Assembly (NCBI GenBank): GCA_024364735.1
Contig: JAGFNQ010002298.1
Location: forward strand, 461,082-525,081
Direction of reading: 5' to 3'
Source of the DNA: Boesenbergia rotunda
Taxonomy: Eukaryota; Streptophyta; Magnoliopsida; Zingiberales; Zingiberaceae
DNA length: 64,000 nt
Below are positions 1-11,953 of this stretch, piece by piece (positions within the stretch are counted from its first letter, which is position 1; every line of letters starts with the position of its first letter). A program made the position numbers and the translations under genes. The notes under the pieces were generated by a model, which saw only the letters and a program-made list of their open reading frames with translations, did not search any database and was not told where the DNA came from.

Positions 1-475
1 CACATGAAAAGATGTGCTCTTTATTTGCTTTAATGAAGGGAAGCCAAAGAGACAAAAGACTCTTCATATTCATGGGATGAGTATAAAAGAGAGTCTAGTC
101 ATTTTGAATGACAAGTGAGAGCTTTCCCTTCTTCCCTTCCTCTCTTCTTCCTCTTCTCCCTCTTGGCCGAAACCCTTGTGGGTTCTTGGTTGTCTTGTGA
201 ACTACCTCAAATTGCTAGCACAACTAAGGTAGTTCTTTCCGAAGTTGAGAGATCGTGTTCGTGTGGATACAAATAGAGGCACAGACACTTGAACGTGCAA
301 GAGATCCGGCGCATCTTGGACGAGCGGGATAAGTGAAAGGGCACGCTCCAAAGGTATACACTATAGATAGATCTATTAGATTGATGAACTTCGTACGAGT
401 TTTTCTTTCGCATGGATCGCTCGAGGGATCTTGTTTCCTCTACGTTTTGTGTTTTGGTGCTGGGAGATCCCAACA
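1..475 (+). mobile_element. Copia element 1, 5' LTR (3' portion only)
   Basis: The first bases are the right-hand part of an LTR whose left end lies before the window. It ends in ...CCCAACA directly before a tRNA-Met primer-binding site. The sequence is recognisably related to the LTR at 43159-44668 (shared blocks around the Lys/Arg-type GTGTTCGTGTGGATAC and CGCATGGATCGCT segments). A TATAAAAG-like box near 83 followed by a CT-rich stretch looks like a promoter and R region. The family is the same as, or close to, the minus-strand Copia at 17163-25813, as judged from the gag start further downstream. Confidence 0.8.
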
Positions 476-492
476 GTGGTATCAGAGCCACT
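476..492 (+). other. Primer-binding site (initiator tRNA-Met) of Copia element 1
   Basis: GTGGTATCAGAGCCACT follows the LTR end. The core TGGTATCAGAGC is complementary to the 3' end of plant initiator tRNA-Met, the usual minus-strand primer of plant Copia elements. Confidence 0.9.
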
Positions 493-1518
493 TGCGAAAG
501 ATCGTACAATGTTTTATGCATTTTATATGTGATATAGAAGTAGGACAAGATTTATTATGAGTTGCATATAACTGTATGATATAGAAGTCGGGTTCCCGAC
601 CTCCCACTCGGGAAGACAGACCCCTGTGGTAATACCGAGCCGAAGTCTCCCGAGGCCACTCGGGAAGGCAGACTCGGGTCATCCAGGGAGAGGAGCCCCG
701 AGACCGTCTCGGGAAAGGAGAGTCCGAAGATCATACCGTAGTAATAAGGGTCTCGGATTCATTTGATGAATCAAGGGCAACGACTCATTCACGGGACTGC
801 CGTGAGTTTCTGCTCAAGGGGCAAATTTTGATTTTGCACTCATAATAAAATCAATGTCCTAAATCTATTGTGTATGATTGATGACATGGTGCATGATTAT
901 GGCCTTAACCCCAATGTGATTGGATGTATATGTGTGTGTGTATGTTGTAATGTAATTCATAATACGGCCTGTGTGTCGTGCCTTGTCTCTAATTCTCTTA
1001 ATTGTAAAATAGATTTAGACTCGAATGTAACTCGAGTTTTTCTAAATTGTAATGTACAAAATGAGGAAGTGGAGTGTCCATTGAAGGATGGAGTTACAAG
1101 AAGGATGTCAACCACACCTGATGACCGGAGGATGCTCTTGGAGAAGATGTTATCCTTAGGTTGACCATCGACCTTCTCATTGGCTTGAGAAGATCGTAGT
1201 ATACGGGTCATAACCATATCTTACTGCTTATATGTTGATATATGCAATATGTGTGTATGTGATGCATGATTAAATGTTTATCTTAATTAAGTCAACTCAA
1301 TATGTCTACCAAAGTTTGGTACTCATAAACTACCTCGATCATTTATTGTTGGGTTTGCCAAAGCAAAGCAACGCATTTTATCTTGGTAGAGTGCGAGAGG
1401 ACAATTGTGATGTCCCGCTATCGAACTTTGGGTGAGACTTAACTAAGTCACCTCAATTGGATTGAGAAACTTAGAGGCATATCCCAAAAGTTGGGAAAAT
1501 TGGGTAAGAGAACAATTA

Positions 1519-1680
1519 TACTAAGTCTTGGGCGATTAGCCAAAGCTAACTCAAGATGATGTGTAATGTGGATCTTGACCCTTTGTTTTCAACAGTTGCA
1601 TAAAATGTAATTGGTAAAATGTCACCTACCTAATTGTACCAAGTCTTGGGTGATTAGCCAAAGCTAACTCAAGATGAAGT
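1519..1680 (+). repeat. Duplicated leader block (two copies about 119 bp apart)
   Basis: The block CTAAGTCTTGGGCGATTAGC...CTAACTCAAGATGA occurs near 1519-1560 and again near 1638-1680. The related minus-strand Copia has the same pair in its leader, reverse-complemented near 22465-22500 and 22583-22615, with similar spacing (about 120 bp). The duplication is therefore a feature of the family and not a local accident. Confidence 0.8.
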
Positions 1681-1686
1681 ACAATA

Positions 1687-3032
1687 TGTTGGTGCAGAAT
1701 GCACCTAAGTAAAACCTGTGTTTTGATAATGGCAACATAGGTCAAAAGTTAAGTCCTTCTTGTTTTCTAACAAGTTAACCAAGTGTGCAGTGCAAGCCCT
1801 AGCAAAGGACCGCTAGGCACTGGCGAAGGAATGCCAGAGTTAAAAGCCCTAGCGAAGGACTGTTAGGCACCAGGCAAAGGACAGTCTGGAACTGAAGACC
1901 TAGCGAAGGACTGCTAGGCACCGGGCGAAGGGTAGCTCGGCATCCAAGCCCTGATAAAGGACCGTCAGGCAAAAGTCCAACCAAAGGAGTAGTTGGCAAC
2001 AGGTAAATTCTCCCGAGAGGAGTAGGTGAGGACGCGTTCCCCGTCGAGGGAACAGTAGGCGTCGGTTCGACCTAGGACTCCATTTTGGAGACCAAAGTCA
2101 GAACCAAGACAGCTAAGACTGTATAAAATAAATAATTAATTGTATTATTGTGTTTTGGACTAACCCTGGAAGCAGGACCGAAGGAACGTGTGTCTGCAAC
2201 TCAGAGAGCCTCAAAGGAGTGAGGCAGCAGCTGAGCAGGGCGCCCTGAGTGTCCAGGGCGCCCCCAAGGTGAACCAGAACCAAGTGAAGCAACATGGGCT
2301 TCGGCTGCTTATTGGGCAGGGCGCCCTCAGCAGCCAAGGCGCCCTCGTCAGCCAGGGCGCCCTCAGCGCCGAAGGCGCCCTCAGCGCCGAAGGCGCCCTC
2401 AGGAGCCAAGGCGCTTCGCGCCTATGCCAGCAACTCTATCCAGCCGAGAAGACCGGGTCAACCAAGGCGCCCTCAGCGACCAGGGCGCCCCAGAGGTCAA
2501 ACCTCATCCCTATTCAGGTGGGATAAAGCTTGACCGAGCTGATTGCGGATCGGATGACACTTGGCAGGGCGCCCCCGACGTCCAGGGCGCCCTAGGGGCT
2601 ATAAATAGCACCCAACGCCCAAGCCTTCAACATCAACTTTGCTCCAAAGCCTCCACGCTCTTCTACGCTCGTGCCTTGCTCCAGAAACGCCCCACCTCGA
2701 GCCGACGACGTCCCGCTGCCCCGAAAAGAGTCGATACACTCCGGACGTCGGTAACGAAGAGCTAAAATAGTTTATTATTATTTTACACTTTCCTTGTAAT
2801 TGAAATTTTTGTAACCTCTTTTGCGCGAATATAGAATTGCCCAAAGTAAACGGTCAACGACCGTGGGCCTTGGAGTAGGAGTCGACACAGGCTCCGAACC
2901 AAGTAAAAACCCCTGTGTCTTTGTGCTGTATCTCGTATTTTTTATTTCCGCTGTGCACTTACTCTTAGCTTTCCGAAAAAGAACGATTACCGATATTCAC
3001 CCCCCCCTCTATCGGTCTTTCACGATCCAACA
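1687..3032 (+). mobile_element. Solo LTR of a Sirevirus-like Copia (GGGCGCCC-palindrome family)
   Basis: The 1346-bp segment starts TGTTGGTGCAG and ends GATCCAACA. It is flanked by perfect 5-bp direct repeats CAATA at 1682-1686 and 3033-3037, the target-site duplication. It is clearly related along its length to the 5' LTR at 58722-60127 (same opening, the repeated AGCGAAGGACTGC segments, GGGCGCCC arrays, TATA box, CCCCCCTCTATCG end). No internal domain or second LTR is present, so it is a solo LTR left by LTR-LTR recombination. It interrupts the leader of Copia element 1. ORFs read through it (repeating Gly-Ala-Leu) are by-products of the palindromes. Confidence 0.93.
2599..2608 (+). promoter_or_regulatory. 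TATA box of the solo LTR
   Basis: CTATAAATAG lies just downstream of the GGGCGCCC palindrome array and in the same place as the TATA box of the homologous LTR (near 59708). Together they mark the U3/R boundary of this LTR family. Confidence 0.65.
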
Positions 3033-3230
3033 CAATATGGATCTTGTCAACATAAATGTAGTCGCTATTTGGTTTGGAGCTAGTAGTATGGGCAAATTGA
3101 GTTTGCATAAATCCATGACTAGCCCTTACAAAAGCTCTACGATTTAGTGGGAGTATCATTTAATTAAAGGCCTGATTAAATGATCTAGATATGATACTTA
3201 TTTGTACATGTTTTACTGTTGTAGATCACC

Positions 3231-3359
3231 ATGTCGTCTAACACGTCAAATACTCTCTTTCTACGATCTGTCCTTGAGAAGGACAAGCTCAACAAAGCTA
3301 ATTTCCTAGACTGGTACAGAAACTTGAGGATAGTCCTCAAACAAGAACGAAAACTGTAC
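3231..3359 (+). pseudogene. Copia gag N-terminal fragment, cut by an insertion
   Basis: The reading frame starts ATGTCGTCTAAC and encodes about 43 residues (starts MSSNTSNTLFLRSVLEKDKL, contains NFLDWYRNLRIVLKQE). It is nearly the same as the gag start of the minus-strand Copia at 22263. This is the DUF4219/UBN2-type start of plant Copia gag, the particle protein. The frame ends because a Sirevirus-like LTR begins at 3360. The left target duplication is presumably TGTAC (3355-3359). The rest of this gag-pol is not seen in the window. Confidence 0.88.
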
Positions 3360-4370
3360 TGTTGAGGCAATCTGTGGTCTGGAGTGACCAAGTGTTTTGA
3401 TGTTTGGGTAAAGGGTTTATGTTAGGTTTACCCTTGTGTTCTTATATGTGTATGTTGAGTGTGCAGGATGTAAACACATTTGAACTTGATTGGACGGCCT
3501 CAGTACGGTGAAGGGTGGCATGGGGGCAAGCTGGAGGCTTGCATGCGCATTCGAGGGACCTTGGAGAGCAGGGACGATGAGCTGATGGGCGCGTACTTCG
3601 AGGCATGTGTGAAGGATGGCATGGAGGCAAGCTGGAGGCTTGCGTGCATCCGAGGGACGGGAGCCGAAGATGAAGAGGGCGCGAAACAGTCGAGGCTGCG
3701 GAGGAGGAGTCAGTCGAGTCGTGAGGGTACGAGTGCTGTGTGATTATACTCGGGAAAGTCCTAGGGTCGACTGCTGAGAGAAGTGTACTCGGGAAGGGAA
3801 ACCCTAGGTGTGTGAGTAGAGCAGTCGACTGTCATTGGGGCAGTCGACTGGTAAAACTCACAGAAAGGGTCTGGCCACTGGACCAGTCGACTGCCCTGGG
3901 AGCAGTCGACTGGTGTACAGCTGGATTCGAACGTTGGGGTTGTCAACGGTTGAATCCTGAGTGGAGCAGTCGACTGCCCCAGGGCAGTCGACTGCTAAGC
4001 GAGGGTTTGAGCCCGAGTCCTATTTAAAGAGGACTTCGTGGTGGCTGAGATTCTTGATGAAACTCGCTTGGGTAAAGTGAGTTAGTAGTCTTTTGTGCTC
4101 AGAGGCTTGCTTGGTGCTGTGGCGAGGTTTCTCCACCCACAAGGAGCGACGAGGACTAGCCGGAGGTTATCCGGGGATTGATCCACCGACGGATTCTTGG
4201 ATTAGTCACCCGTCCGGGGTGGATACCAAGTAAATCTTCCATGTTAGCATTGGTTAGTATTTGTTTTATTGTTTTTATTGTATATTCCGTTGTGCAACTA
4301 ACCGTGTAGGAAGAAAAGGGGTTTGAAAATCGCTATTTACCCCCCTCTAGCGGACACGATCGATCCTACA
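3360..4370 (+). mobile_element. 5' LTR of Sirevirus-like element 2 (CAGTCGACTG family)
   Basis: The 1011-bp LTR starts TGTTGAGGCAATC and ends GATCCTACA before a tRNA-Met primer site. It is homologous to the LTR pair at 27878-28904 and 31639-32663 and to the inverted LTR at 6009-6905. It carries three pairs of the palindrome CAGTCGACTG between 3822 and 3993, then a TATTTAAAG-type TATA box near 4021 and the CCCCCTCTAGCG end typical of the group. Confidence 0.9.
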
Positions 4371-4372
4371 AT

Positions 4373-4384
4373 TGGTATCAGAGC
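4373..4384 (+). other. Primer-binding site (tRNA-Met) of Sirevirus-like element 2
   Basis: TGGTATCAGAGC follows the LTR end by two bases, the standard arrangement for plant Copia elements. Confidence 0.9.
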
Positions 4385-4440
4385 AAAGGATCGCTCTTGA
4401 TCGGACTAACCGTCGAGGGAGCACATGCTAGAGGAAGAAC

Positions 4441-6008
4441 ATGGAAGGAGAGGGTCCGCTAGGATGGGATATCCGGATCCCACCTTCATACGACCGCGAC
4501 GATTTCGCGTATTGGAAAGGTAAAATGTGATATTTTCTAATGACTAATATTGAAGATTGGATGTGTATAGAAATAGACTTCGATTCTTCCAAGGACAAAA
4601 AGGGAAGGATTCTTAAGAAGAGGAGGTGGATCGAGGAGCAAATTCATCAATCCGAAATCAATAACAAGGTAATCAAAATGTTAATCAATTTAGTACCTAA
4701 TGACATTTTGGATAGGCTTGGTGAGTATAGGGATGCTAAGGAGTTGTGGAGTAAGCTAGTAGCATTCCATGAAAATCCTACACAAGTCCAACTGATAGAA
4801 GATCCAGATGAAGTGAGCTCCATGATTCAAGAAGAGGAGAAAATTGAGTCATCTACATCTTTAAGTGAGGAGAGAGTGAAAAGATTATCAACCTCCTCAA
4901 GAGAAGAAGAGGAGGTATCGATTTCGAGAATTGAGGGGAGGAGAGACCCTCAACCGTACCGGATCAAGAGGAGGCATCCACATCATCAAAAGTTGAAGAA
5001 GAAGCTCCAACCTCCACCAAAGCAAGAGCCAAAGACCATATCATATGCTTTGGGTGTAATGAAAAGGGGCACTATAAGGACAAGTGTCTGAAAGGTAAAA
5101 AGGAGGTAAAATCTACACTTATTTCAAGTTCTTTTAAATCAAACATGATTTGTAGGAATGGAGGAGCCCAAGAAAAGAAAAAAAATCCGATGTTTCACGT
5201 GTGGAGAGCTAGGACACTACCACACCAAGTGCCCTAGAAAAGGAGAATTAAAGAAAATGGAGCATCTGAGAAGATGGGAGAAGGAGGAAAAGAAGAAGCA
5301 AAGATCACATAAAGGAGGGACTACAAGGGTAAGGGAGGTAATCCCTAACTCTAGATTTAAATGTAACTCAAATTCTAGTTCCTCATGAATGTTAAAAATA
5401 GAATCAATCACTCATCCATGCATGCTAACATTCATGAAAAATGCTTATTGGTGTATAATTTTGATTTCAAATATAATGATAGGACTAGGGTTAATAAGGT
5501 AGATCAAAACCCTAGGAAGAGCATGCATAATGATAGACCCAAGACCTCTAGATTTAAGGATCATGATACTAATCCCAAAAAGGAAGGAATGTGCCTAGAA
5601 AGGAGGTTAGGCCTAGGAATGTCCAAGGTGGACATATAGGTTCTAGGGTTAGAACTCTAGAGAGGGAAAATCAAGCCTTGAGGGCAAGGCTTGATACATT
5701 AGAAAAGGCCCTAGAAAGATTCACGGTTGGATCTAAGGGCTTAGACATGGTGTTGGGTAGCTTAAAACCCAACTATGATAGATCGGGTTTGGGATACCGA
5801 TCTAAGACCTCCAAGGCTAACAAACAGAAGTATGCTGGGAAAGTATACAATTATGGCAAGGAGGGAAGTCCAAGGATGGCAAGGGGATGCCATTTGAGGG
5901 TAGGAGGAAAAACTTAACCAAGGACAAGGTGTCCTAGGTTAAGAAGGTTAGATTTGTAGGCCAAGAATCACCGGAGGTTCATCGGTGTGGTCTAGTATGG
6001 GTTAAGTC
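4441..6008 (+). pseudogene. Sirevirus-like gag, broken and 3'-truncated (element 2)
   Basis: Starts MEGEGPLGWDI at 4441, matching the gag start of the element at 28970. A TGA at 4528-4530 stops the frame and it resumes at 4531. Several frameshifts follow: the first CCHC zinc knuckle (CFGCNEKGHYKDKC type, about 5047-5090) and the second (CFTCGELGHYHTKC, about 5189-5230) are in different frames from the start or from the later coiled coil. The region 5630-5830 encodes the ERENQALRARLDTLEKALER coiled coil and the SGLGYRSKTSK motif of Sirevirus gag. Gag would form the particle and bind RNA. The element is cut at 6009 by an LTR in the opposite orientation; no pol is seen. Confidence 0.85.
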
Positions 6009-6905
6009 TGATGGATCGTCTTGGCGTGTTAGGGGGGGTGAATAGTACTTTTTCAATTTGATCTCTACAATGTCGTTAGCGCAGCGGAAACAATAATATG
6101 TAAAGGAAAATGAATACAATGCTAACAATAAGAGTTACTTGGTATCCACCCAGATGGGTGACTAATCCAAGGATCCACGCCGCGCACCACTTCCACTATC
6201 AAAAATCTCCTTCAGGTGGAGAAACCTTTACAGTGGTGATCTTCCTCTTTACAGAATGTAGTAGTATGAGAGAGGAAGTAGAAGACACTTTTCAGACGAG
6301 CAACACTTCGTTGTCGTATGGAATCGTACCGCTCACGTGCAAAAAGGTGCTCCTTTTATAGGTGAACAGGACAAACTCGCAGTCTGTCCAACCCCGCACC
6401 AGTCGACTGCCCCTGGGACAGTCGACTGGCCTAGCATTAATTGCTAGCCAACGGCTAGTTTTCGGGGTATACCAGTCGACTGCCCTTGGTCCGAGGCCGA
6501 AAACTCTCTGTGAGTTTTGGCAGTCGACTGCCCTGCCTCTCAGCTTAGTCCCAGCCACTCCGAACCTTCTCCTTCACGTATGCCTTCAGGTCTGCTCCCT
6601 TGGCTTGCCTCTTGAAATCCTCTTCCTCTGGCTATCATCCCTTGGATGCGCACGCAAGCCTTCCCTTGGCTTGCCTCCATGCCACCCTTCACGTGTGCCC
6701 TTGAAGTCCACTTCCCGGCTTGCCCTTGGAGCTCTCCTCCCTCGGCTTTCGTCCCTCAGATATGTCCACCATGTGTGATTCTCTTAAGTCCTGCAAACTC
6801 AATCACACACATCAAATACAACATAACACTCTAACCTTAAACATATTCACACACACACATCAAAACCATGATCTTCCAATCATTTAAGGGCCGATTGCCT
6901 CAACA
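6009..6905 (-). mobile_element. 3' LTR of minus-strand Sirevirus-like element (CAGTCGACTG family)
   Basis: Read on the minus strand it starts TGTTGAGGCAATCGGCC at 6905 and ends at 6009 (TGATGGATC on the plus strand). It carries CAGTCGACTG copies near 6402-6430, 6474 and 6522. A polypurine tract (minus-strand AAAAAGGGTAGAT) lies just outside at 6906-6920, so this is the 3' LTR and the internal domain lies to the right. At 897 bp it is somewhat shorter than its relatives. The left flank is AAGTC (6004-6008); the matching duplication is not visible because the right end of the element is lost. Confidence 0.85.
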
Positions 6906-7819
6906 ATCTACCCTTTTTGATGTGTGGCAATATGTTTAAGTTTAGAGATAAATAACAACCAACAATAGCAATTGAAAAAGCATAAGACATAGTAACCTTA
7001 AGAGGTAGCCTCCCCCTTAATCCATGTCTTCTCCCATTTCCAATTCTAATCATAATCCAAGTTAAATTTCCACATAACACTAAACATCATTAAAATGTAA
7101 GACATATCCAAACCTAAGAGGTAACCTCCCCCTTAATCCATGTCTTCTCTCCATTTTTAATCATTCAAGGTCTAAGTGGGAAAGAAAACCTTAAACCATC
7201 CATTCAAGTTAAAATTCTAACTTAAACCACCCATTCTCCCCCTTTGAACCATCAAAATGATTGCCTCAAGCAACCAAACCCTATGGTATCAAATGAGAGA
7301 AAATTTGATTTCTGAAAATTCTCATAGTAGCTGAAAACAGACGTGCCAGTCGACTGCCTCAGTGTCAATTTTCAGCTTTTGTGCCGAAATTCAGAAACTC
7401 CCAGAAAATTCCAAATATTCTAAAAATTTGCATACATGTTTGAAATGATATACTCTATCAAGGAAAAATATTAGTCATATAAAAGTTCAAACATGTATGA
7501 CTTTTGATAAAAGTCCAAAATCTTTGAAAACCACTAAGTTTTGTACCAAACTTATAATCTAATTTTGCAATTATATAACTTTCAAAAGTATGACAAATTA
7601 TATAAAGCATAAAATGATTTTCAAAAGTTTAAAATGTCCAACTATGATCTTTGGGCAAAGTGTCAATTGATTAAACACTTGTCTTCCCCATAGTTGGTCT
7701 AGTTTTCATATGTTGATACTTTTAATGGTTCAACAATGTGCCACAAGCACAAGTGAGCCAAATGTATCATCCTAATGGATCAAGCACTCTTTTTCAAATC
7801 TAATATCCCAAAGTTCATC
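6906..7819 (-). other. 3' untranslated region of the minus-strand Sirevirus-like element, with repeated polypurine tracts
   Basis: No coding sequence lies between the LTR and the end of pol. On the minus strand there are several AAGGGGGAGG-type tracts (near 7008 and 7127) besides the one next to the LTR. The segment around CCTCCCCCTTAATCCATGTC is repeated directly at about 7007 and 7126. One isolated CAGTCGACTG lies near 7347. Long 3' untranslated regions with several polypurine tracts are known in Sireviruses. Confidence 0.7.
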
Positions 7820-9003
7820 CTACATTTCCACAAAACACATTCCAAGGCCTCTTCTTAAGGATGTAAACTCTGATTCGGGAAGAGACTTGGTAAAGATGTC
7901 GGCTAGGTTCAATTTTGATTCAACATAGTGTAGTTCTATGTCTCCCCTTGCCACATGGTCTCTAATGAAGTGATGTTTCACTTCAATGTGTTTTGTCTAG
8001 AGTGGTGACCCGGATTTTTGGTCAAGTTGATTGTACTTACATTATCACACAAAACTTTGACCTTGGTGTAATGTAACTCATAATCCTCTAAGGTGTGCAT
8101 GATCCAAAGGAGTTGAGAAACACACCCACCCATTGCCACATATTCCGCCTCCGTTGTTGATAGGGCAACGCGTGGTTGTTTCCTACTACTCCAACTAACT
8201 AAGGAAGATCCATGAAATTGACATCCTCCACTAGTACTCTTCCTATCTAGCTTACAACCCGCATAGTCCGAGTCGGTGTATCCAATTAGATCAACACTAG
8301 GGATTCTAGGATACCAAAGTCCGACATTGAGGGTACCTTTGACATACCTTAGGATCCTCTTGACTAAACTAAATGGGACTCTTTGGCACAAGATTGGTAC
8401 CTAGCACACATACCTACCGTAAAAAGTATATCGGGTCTACTAACGGTTAGGTATAGTAAGCTACCAATCATGCTCCTATATTGTTTAGAGTCTACCATTT
8501 TCCCTTCAAGGTTACTATCCATTTTTACATTGGTTCCTATAGGTGTAGATGCTACTTTAGCATTTTCTAAACCAAATTTCTTTAACATTTCCTTAGCATA
8601 TTTGGTTTGAAAGACATGTGTACCTTCATTAGTTTGTTTAACCTGAAGTCCTAAAAAGAATGTTAGCTCTTTTACAAGACTCATCTAAAATTCATCTTCC
8701 ATACACTTGATGAATTCTTGTAAGAAGTCATTATTTGTTGACCCAAAAATGATATCGTCTACATAGACTTGGGCAACAAATATGTCCTTATCCTTAGATT
8801 TTAGGAACAAAGTTGGGTCAATTGTTCCTCTCCTAAACCCCTTAGACACTAGAAATGAAGAAAGCCTTTCATACCAAGCCCGGTGAGCTTGTTTCAATCT
8901 ATATAAGGCTTTTCTTAATTTGTAAACGTGTCTTGGATAATTAGGGTCCTCAAACCCGGGGGTTGTTCTACATAAATCTCTTCCTTAATGATCCCATTAA
9001 GGT
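7820..9003 (-). pseudogene. Sirevirus pol fragment: reverse transcriptase C-terminal part and RNase H
   Basis: Read right to left, the segment begins within reverse transcriptase (EEIYVEQPPGFEDP near 9000), contains the polymerase motif YVDDIIFGST (about 8770), the KQTNEGTHVFQTKYAKEM block, then RNase H (GYTDSDYAGCKLDRKSTSGG, ALSTTEAEYVAMGGC, CDNVSTINLTKNPG) and ends with the ADIFTKSLP-type C-terminus at a TAG at 7820-7822. Breaks: a stop at 8685-8687, a frameshift near 8364-8391 and another near 7998. The conserved YGLKQAP motif is degraded (YRLKQAH). The 5' part is lost at 9004, where LARD A is inserted. The wording of the motifs is that of the Sirevirus lineage. Confidence 0.9.
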
Positions 9004-11937
9004 GTAACACCCCACTAAAATTTCCTTCAATATTATCCCTAATATTGAGTATAATTGCATGAAGAATAGCCATATTAAGTAAGATTCATGAATGATAGTT
9101 AGAGTTGTGGGAATTTTAGTGTAAGTGTTAATGGGCCTTATATAGGCTCTAAATGGTGGAAATTCCTAACGGGTCTTAAATAGCACTTCGTTAGTTATCC
9201 TAATGGGCACCATGAGGATAAAAGAAATAAGACATCATGTAATGGGCCTTACTTTAGATGAGATTGCAAAAGAATAAAAAAAAAATGAAATGAGGTAGGT
9301 GCCAAGGATCTAACCTTGGACCTTAGAGATGTTGTAAGTCTTAAGAATGCATATGTAACCAATTCACCTAGCAAGGGAGTGCTATTAGGAGGATAAATGG
9401 AATTGTAGATAGGTGTAAGGATAAGGGAGATGAAGAGGTACTATAGAGGATGAAGAGTTACCATGGAAGGTAAAGGGGTCACCATGGAAGGTGAAGAGGC
9501 ATACCTTTTCATTTACTATAAGAAGAGGAGGGAAAAAAATGCCACAAGGCATCTTCTCATTCCTCTCATTGCCGAAAACACCAAGGCTCTTTCCATCAAA
9601 AAAATTCTCTCCAAGAAGATCTAGTGAAGGCTTTGTGTTTGTGAAGCAAAGGAAGAGCTAAGGAGCAAGAAGTTCTTTCTTTCTCCTTCTAGGTGATATA
9701 TATATTGTTTGGGAATCTTTAGCACAAGAGTAAGACTCCCCTCACCTGCAACATAATAGCTTATATATGTTTTTGTTCATGTTCTTGTATGTTCTTGCGA
9801 TGTGTTGCTAAAATCGTGAAGTTTTTCCCTATGAGCAAATTTCGGCCAAGCATGGGTTTAGGGCCTAGGTTTGTGTTTGATGATATCTAATGACTCCAAT
9901 ATTTTCTTGATGTTAAGTTATGAGTTATGATGAAAAAAAAGATGGAGCAAAAGACCCTTAAAAGTTACGGCCAAGGCTCCCATGAAGTCATAGACATTTT
10001 GGCCATAAGAAGATGTTTGGGTTCTTTTTGACTAGCTAATGGTTTTAATTCCTTGTTAATGTTTTGTTGAGTATTTTATATATATTTATGCCATGTTTTC
10101 TCCTCCATACATGTTCGGTCAAAACCCTAAATAAGGGCTAAAAAAATGAGTTAAAGATGTCATGTTACTTGCTAATGCTTCCTAGTGTTAGAATATGTAT
10201 TATATGCATGTTGTATGAATCAATTGCTCTTGTTTTTGTCATTTTCATGTTGATATGAACCTTAGAAGTTTCTGATCAGTACCTTAAATTGGGTTTTAGG
10301 ATGGGTTAAGGTCACTACCTCACTTGATGATGTCTCTTTGTAATAGGAAATTCAATGTATGCATGTTGTATGAGTTGTGTGATGTTGTGTTGTGTTTTAT
10401 GCCATGATAACCCTACCTAAATGTTTTGACCAGTAGAGTATATGTTGAATTATGGTTGAATTAAAGGCATCCATGTTTCATTATGCCATGATAGATGAAA
10501 AAAAAAATGAGACAAGTTCCCTAGGTATATTATCCTTAGTTTTAAATTGAACATTATGTGTTTTATGAATCATGAATGATAAGTTGGCATGTTATGAATT
10601 TTCTTACCATGAAATTATGTTTCTCCATGCCATTTTCATGCTTGAAAGTTATGATGATATTTATGCTTTGAATGTATGCCCATGACATGTATGACATTAT
10701 GAATAAAAGAATATCTAAAGAGCAATTTCTAAGAAAAGAAAAGAAATGATGAACGCTATGCTAAAGAGCAATTGCTATGGAAAGAAAAGGAATCATGTAT
10801 ACTATTTTACTTTATGTATTGGCTTGTACCGGATCTTGAAAAAGGTCCAAGGGATGGGCTCCTAAGCAAGGCCCCGATTCTGGACTACCGTAGCTGTCCC
10901 TAGGCCCAAGGTTGCCTAGTACCCTAGTAGGTCGGGATTAGCTACCTCGCACTCTACGAAGGGATGCGCACAAATGATGAATGGGTATAAGCCAGGGATC
11001 CCAATGATGATGATATGTTAATGTTCAAGTATTATATATATATTTTTCAAAGAGCATCCTTAATGTTTATGCACATGTTTATGTTTAATGATATTGCATA
11101 TGCTATGTTTAATGTTTATGCACATGTTTATGTTTAATGATATTGCATATGCTATGTTTAATGTTTATGCACATGTTTATGTTTAATGATATTGCATATG
11201 CTATGTTTAATGTTTATGTACATGTTTATGTTTAATGATATTGCATATGCTATGTCTAATGTTTATGCACATGATTATGTTTTAAAGATTATGCAAATAT
11301 TATGTGCTTTAAGTACTTACTCATGCCATATGTCCTTAATAACGACACACATATTCATGTTTTAAGTGTTTATGCTTATGTGCTTTAGATGCTTTAAGTA
11401 TTTATTCATGTTATATATATATGTCAAATGATGTAGATTTCTACTTATATGTGATGTACGGATTTTGTGAGTAAGCAAGGAGTTTACTAAGCATTTTATG
11501 CTTATAGTCTACCTTCTTATGTTGCAGATCAAACTAAAGATTTCTAAAGAAGGGGAAGCAGCAGGAGGGCATGTGTGTGTGTGGCAGTGACTTGGTAGAA
11601 CGATCCTATTATTGTCTTTACTCTTACTTATGGACTTATTTTCATGGACCTAATGTTGCTACTTATAAACTGCATGTGTTAGTTCTTATGTTTACGCTTA
11701 CTACTTGTTGGAGTTGAAGTTCTTTATGATATACATGCTTAATGTAGAACTATATACTCTCTTGTTAAATATGTTATGCTATGATTCACATGCTTAAAGT
11801 AGTTTAGTTAGAAGGAAATTTATCTAATTGCATATGTTCATGATTTAGTATTATTTCCGCTGCTATATTTACACTTCATATGCAATAATGTACAAAAAAA
11901 AGGTAACACGTCGCTCACGTAAGGGGCGGGCGTTACA
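9004..11937 (+). repeat. LARD A 5' LTR
   Basis: This 2934-bp LTR runs TGTAACACCCC...GGGCGTTACA. It contains no real gene. Near 9510-9545 an ACTATAAGAAG segment followed by polyA and CT-rich sequence may be the promoter and R region. A 49-bp tandem array occupies 11062-11270. One copy of the unit that is amplified in LARD B is present at about 10304-10495. Confidence 0.9.
11062..11275 (+). repeat. 49-bp tandem array in the LARD A 5' LTR
   Basis: Units starting AATGTTTATGCACATG recur at 11062, 11111, 11160, 11209 and 11258, a constant 49-bp period. The matching array in the 3' LTR lies at 16292-16505. LARD B has only about one unit (near 34796 and 40999). Confidence 0.92.
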
Positions 11938-11940
11938 GCT

Positions 11941-11953
11941 TGGTATCAGAGCC
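11941..11953 (+). other. LARD A primer-binding site (tRNA-Met)
   Basis: TGGTATCAGAGCC lies three bases after the LTR end (GTTACA GCT). Its LARD B counterpart is at 35538-35550. Confidence 0.9.

Larger units (their letters stand above)
493..3230 (+). other. Untranslated leader of Copia element 1, interrupted by a solo LTR
   Basis: This stretch lies between primer site and gag start. No coding sequence is convincing; short ORFs here have no family features. Excluding the solo LTR at 1687-3032, the leader is about 1.4 kb, close to the 1.6-kb leader of the related minus-strand Copia (22264-23872), and shares with it the duplicated block containing AGCCAAAGCTAACTCAAG. Confidence 0.75.

Noticed and set aside
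2188..2765. ORFs encoding repeated Gly-Ala-Leu or Ala-Pro-Ser segments
   Set aside because: They are translations of the GGGCGCCC palindrome array in a solo LTR, open in several frames at once and without family features.
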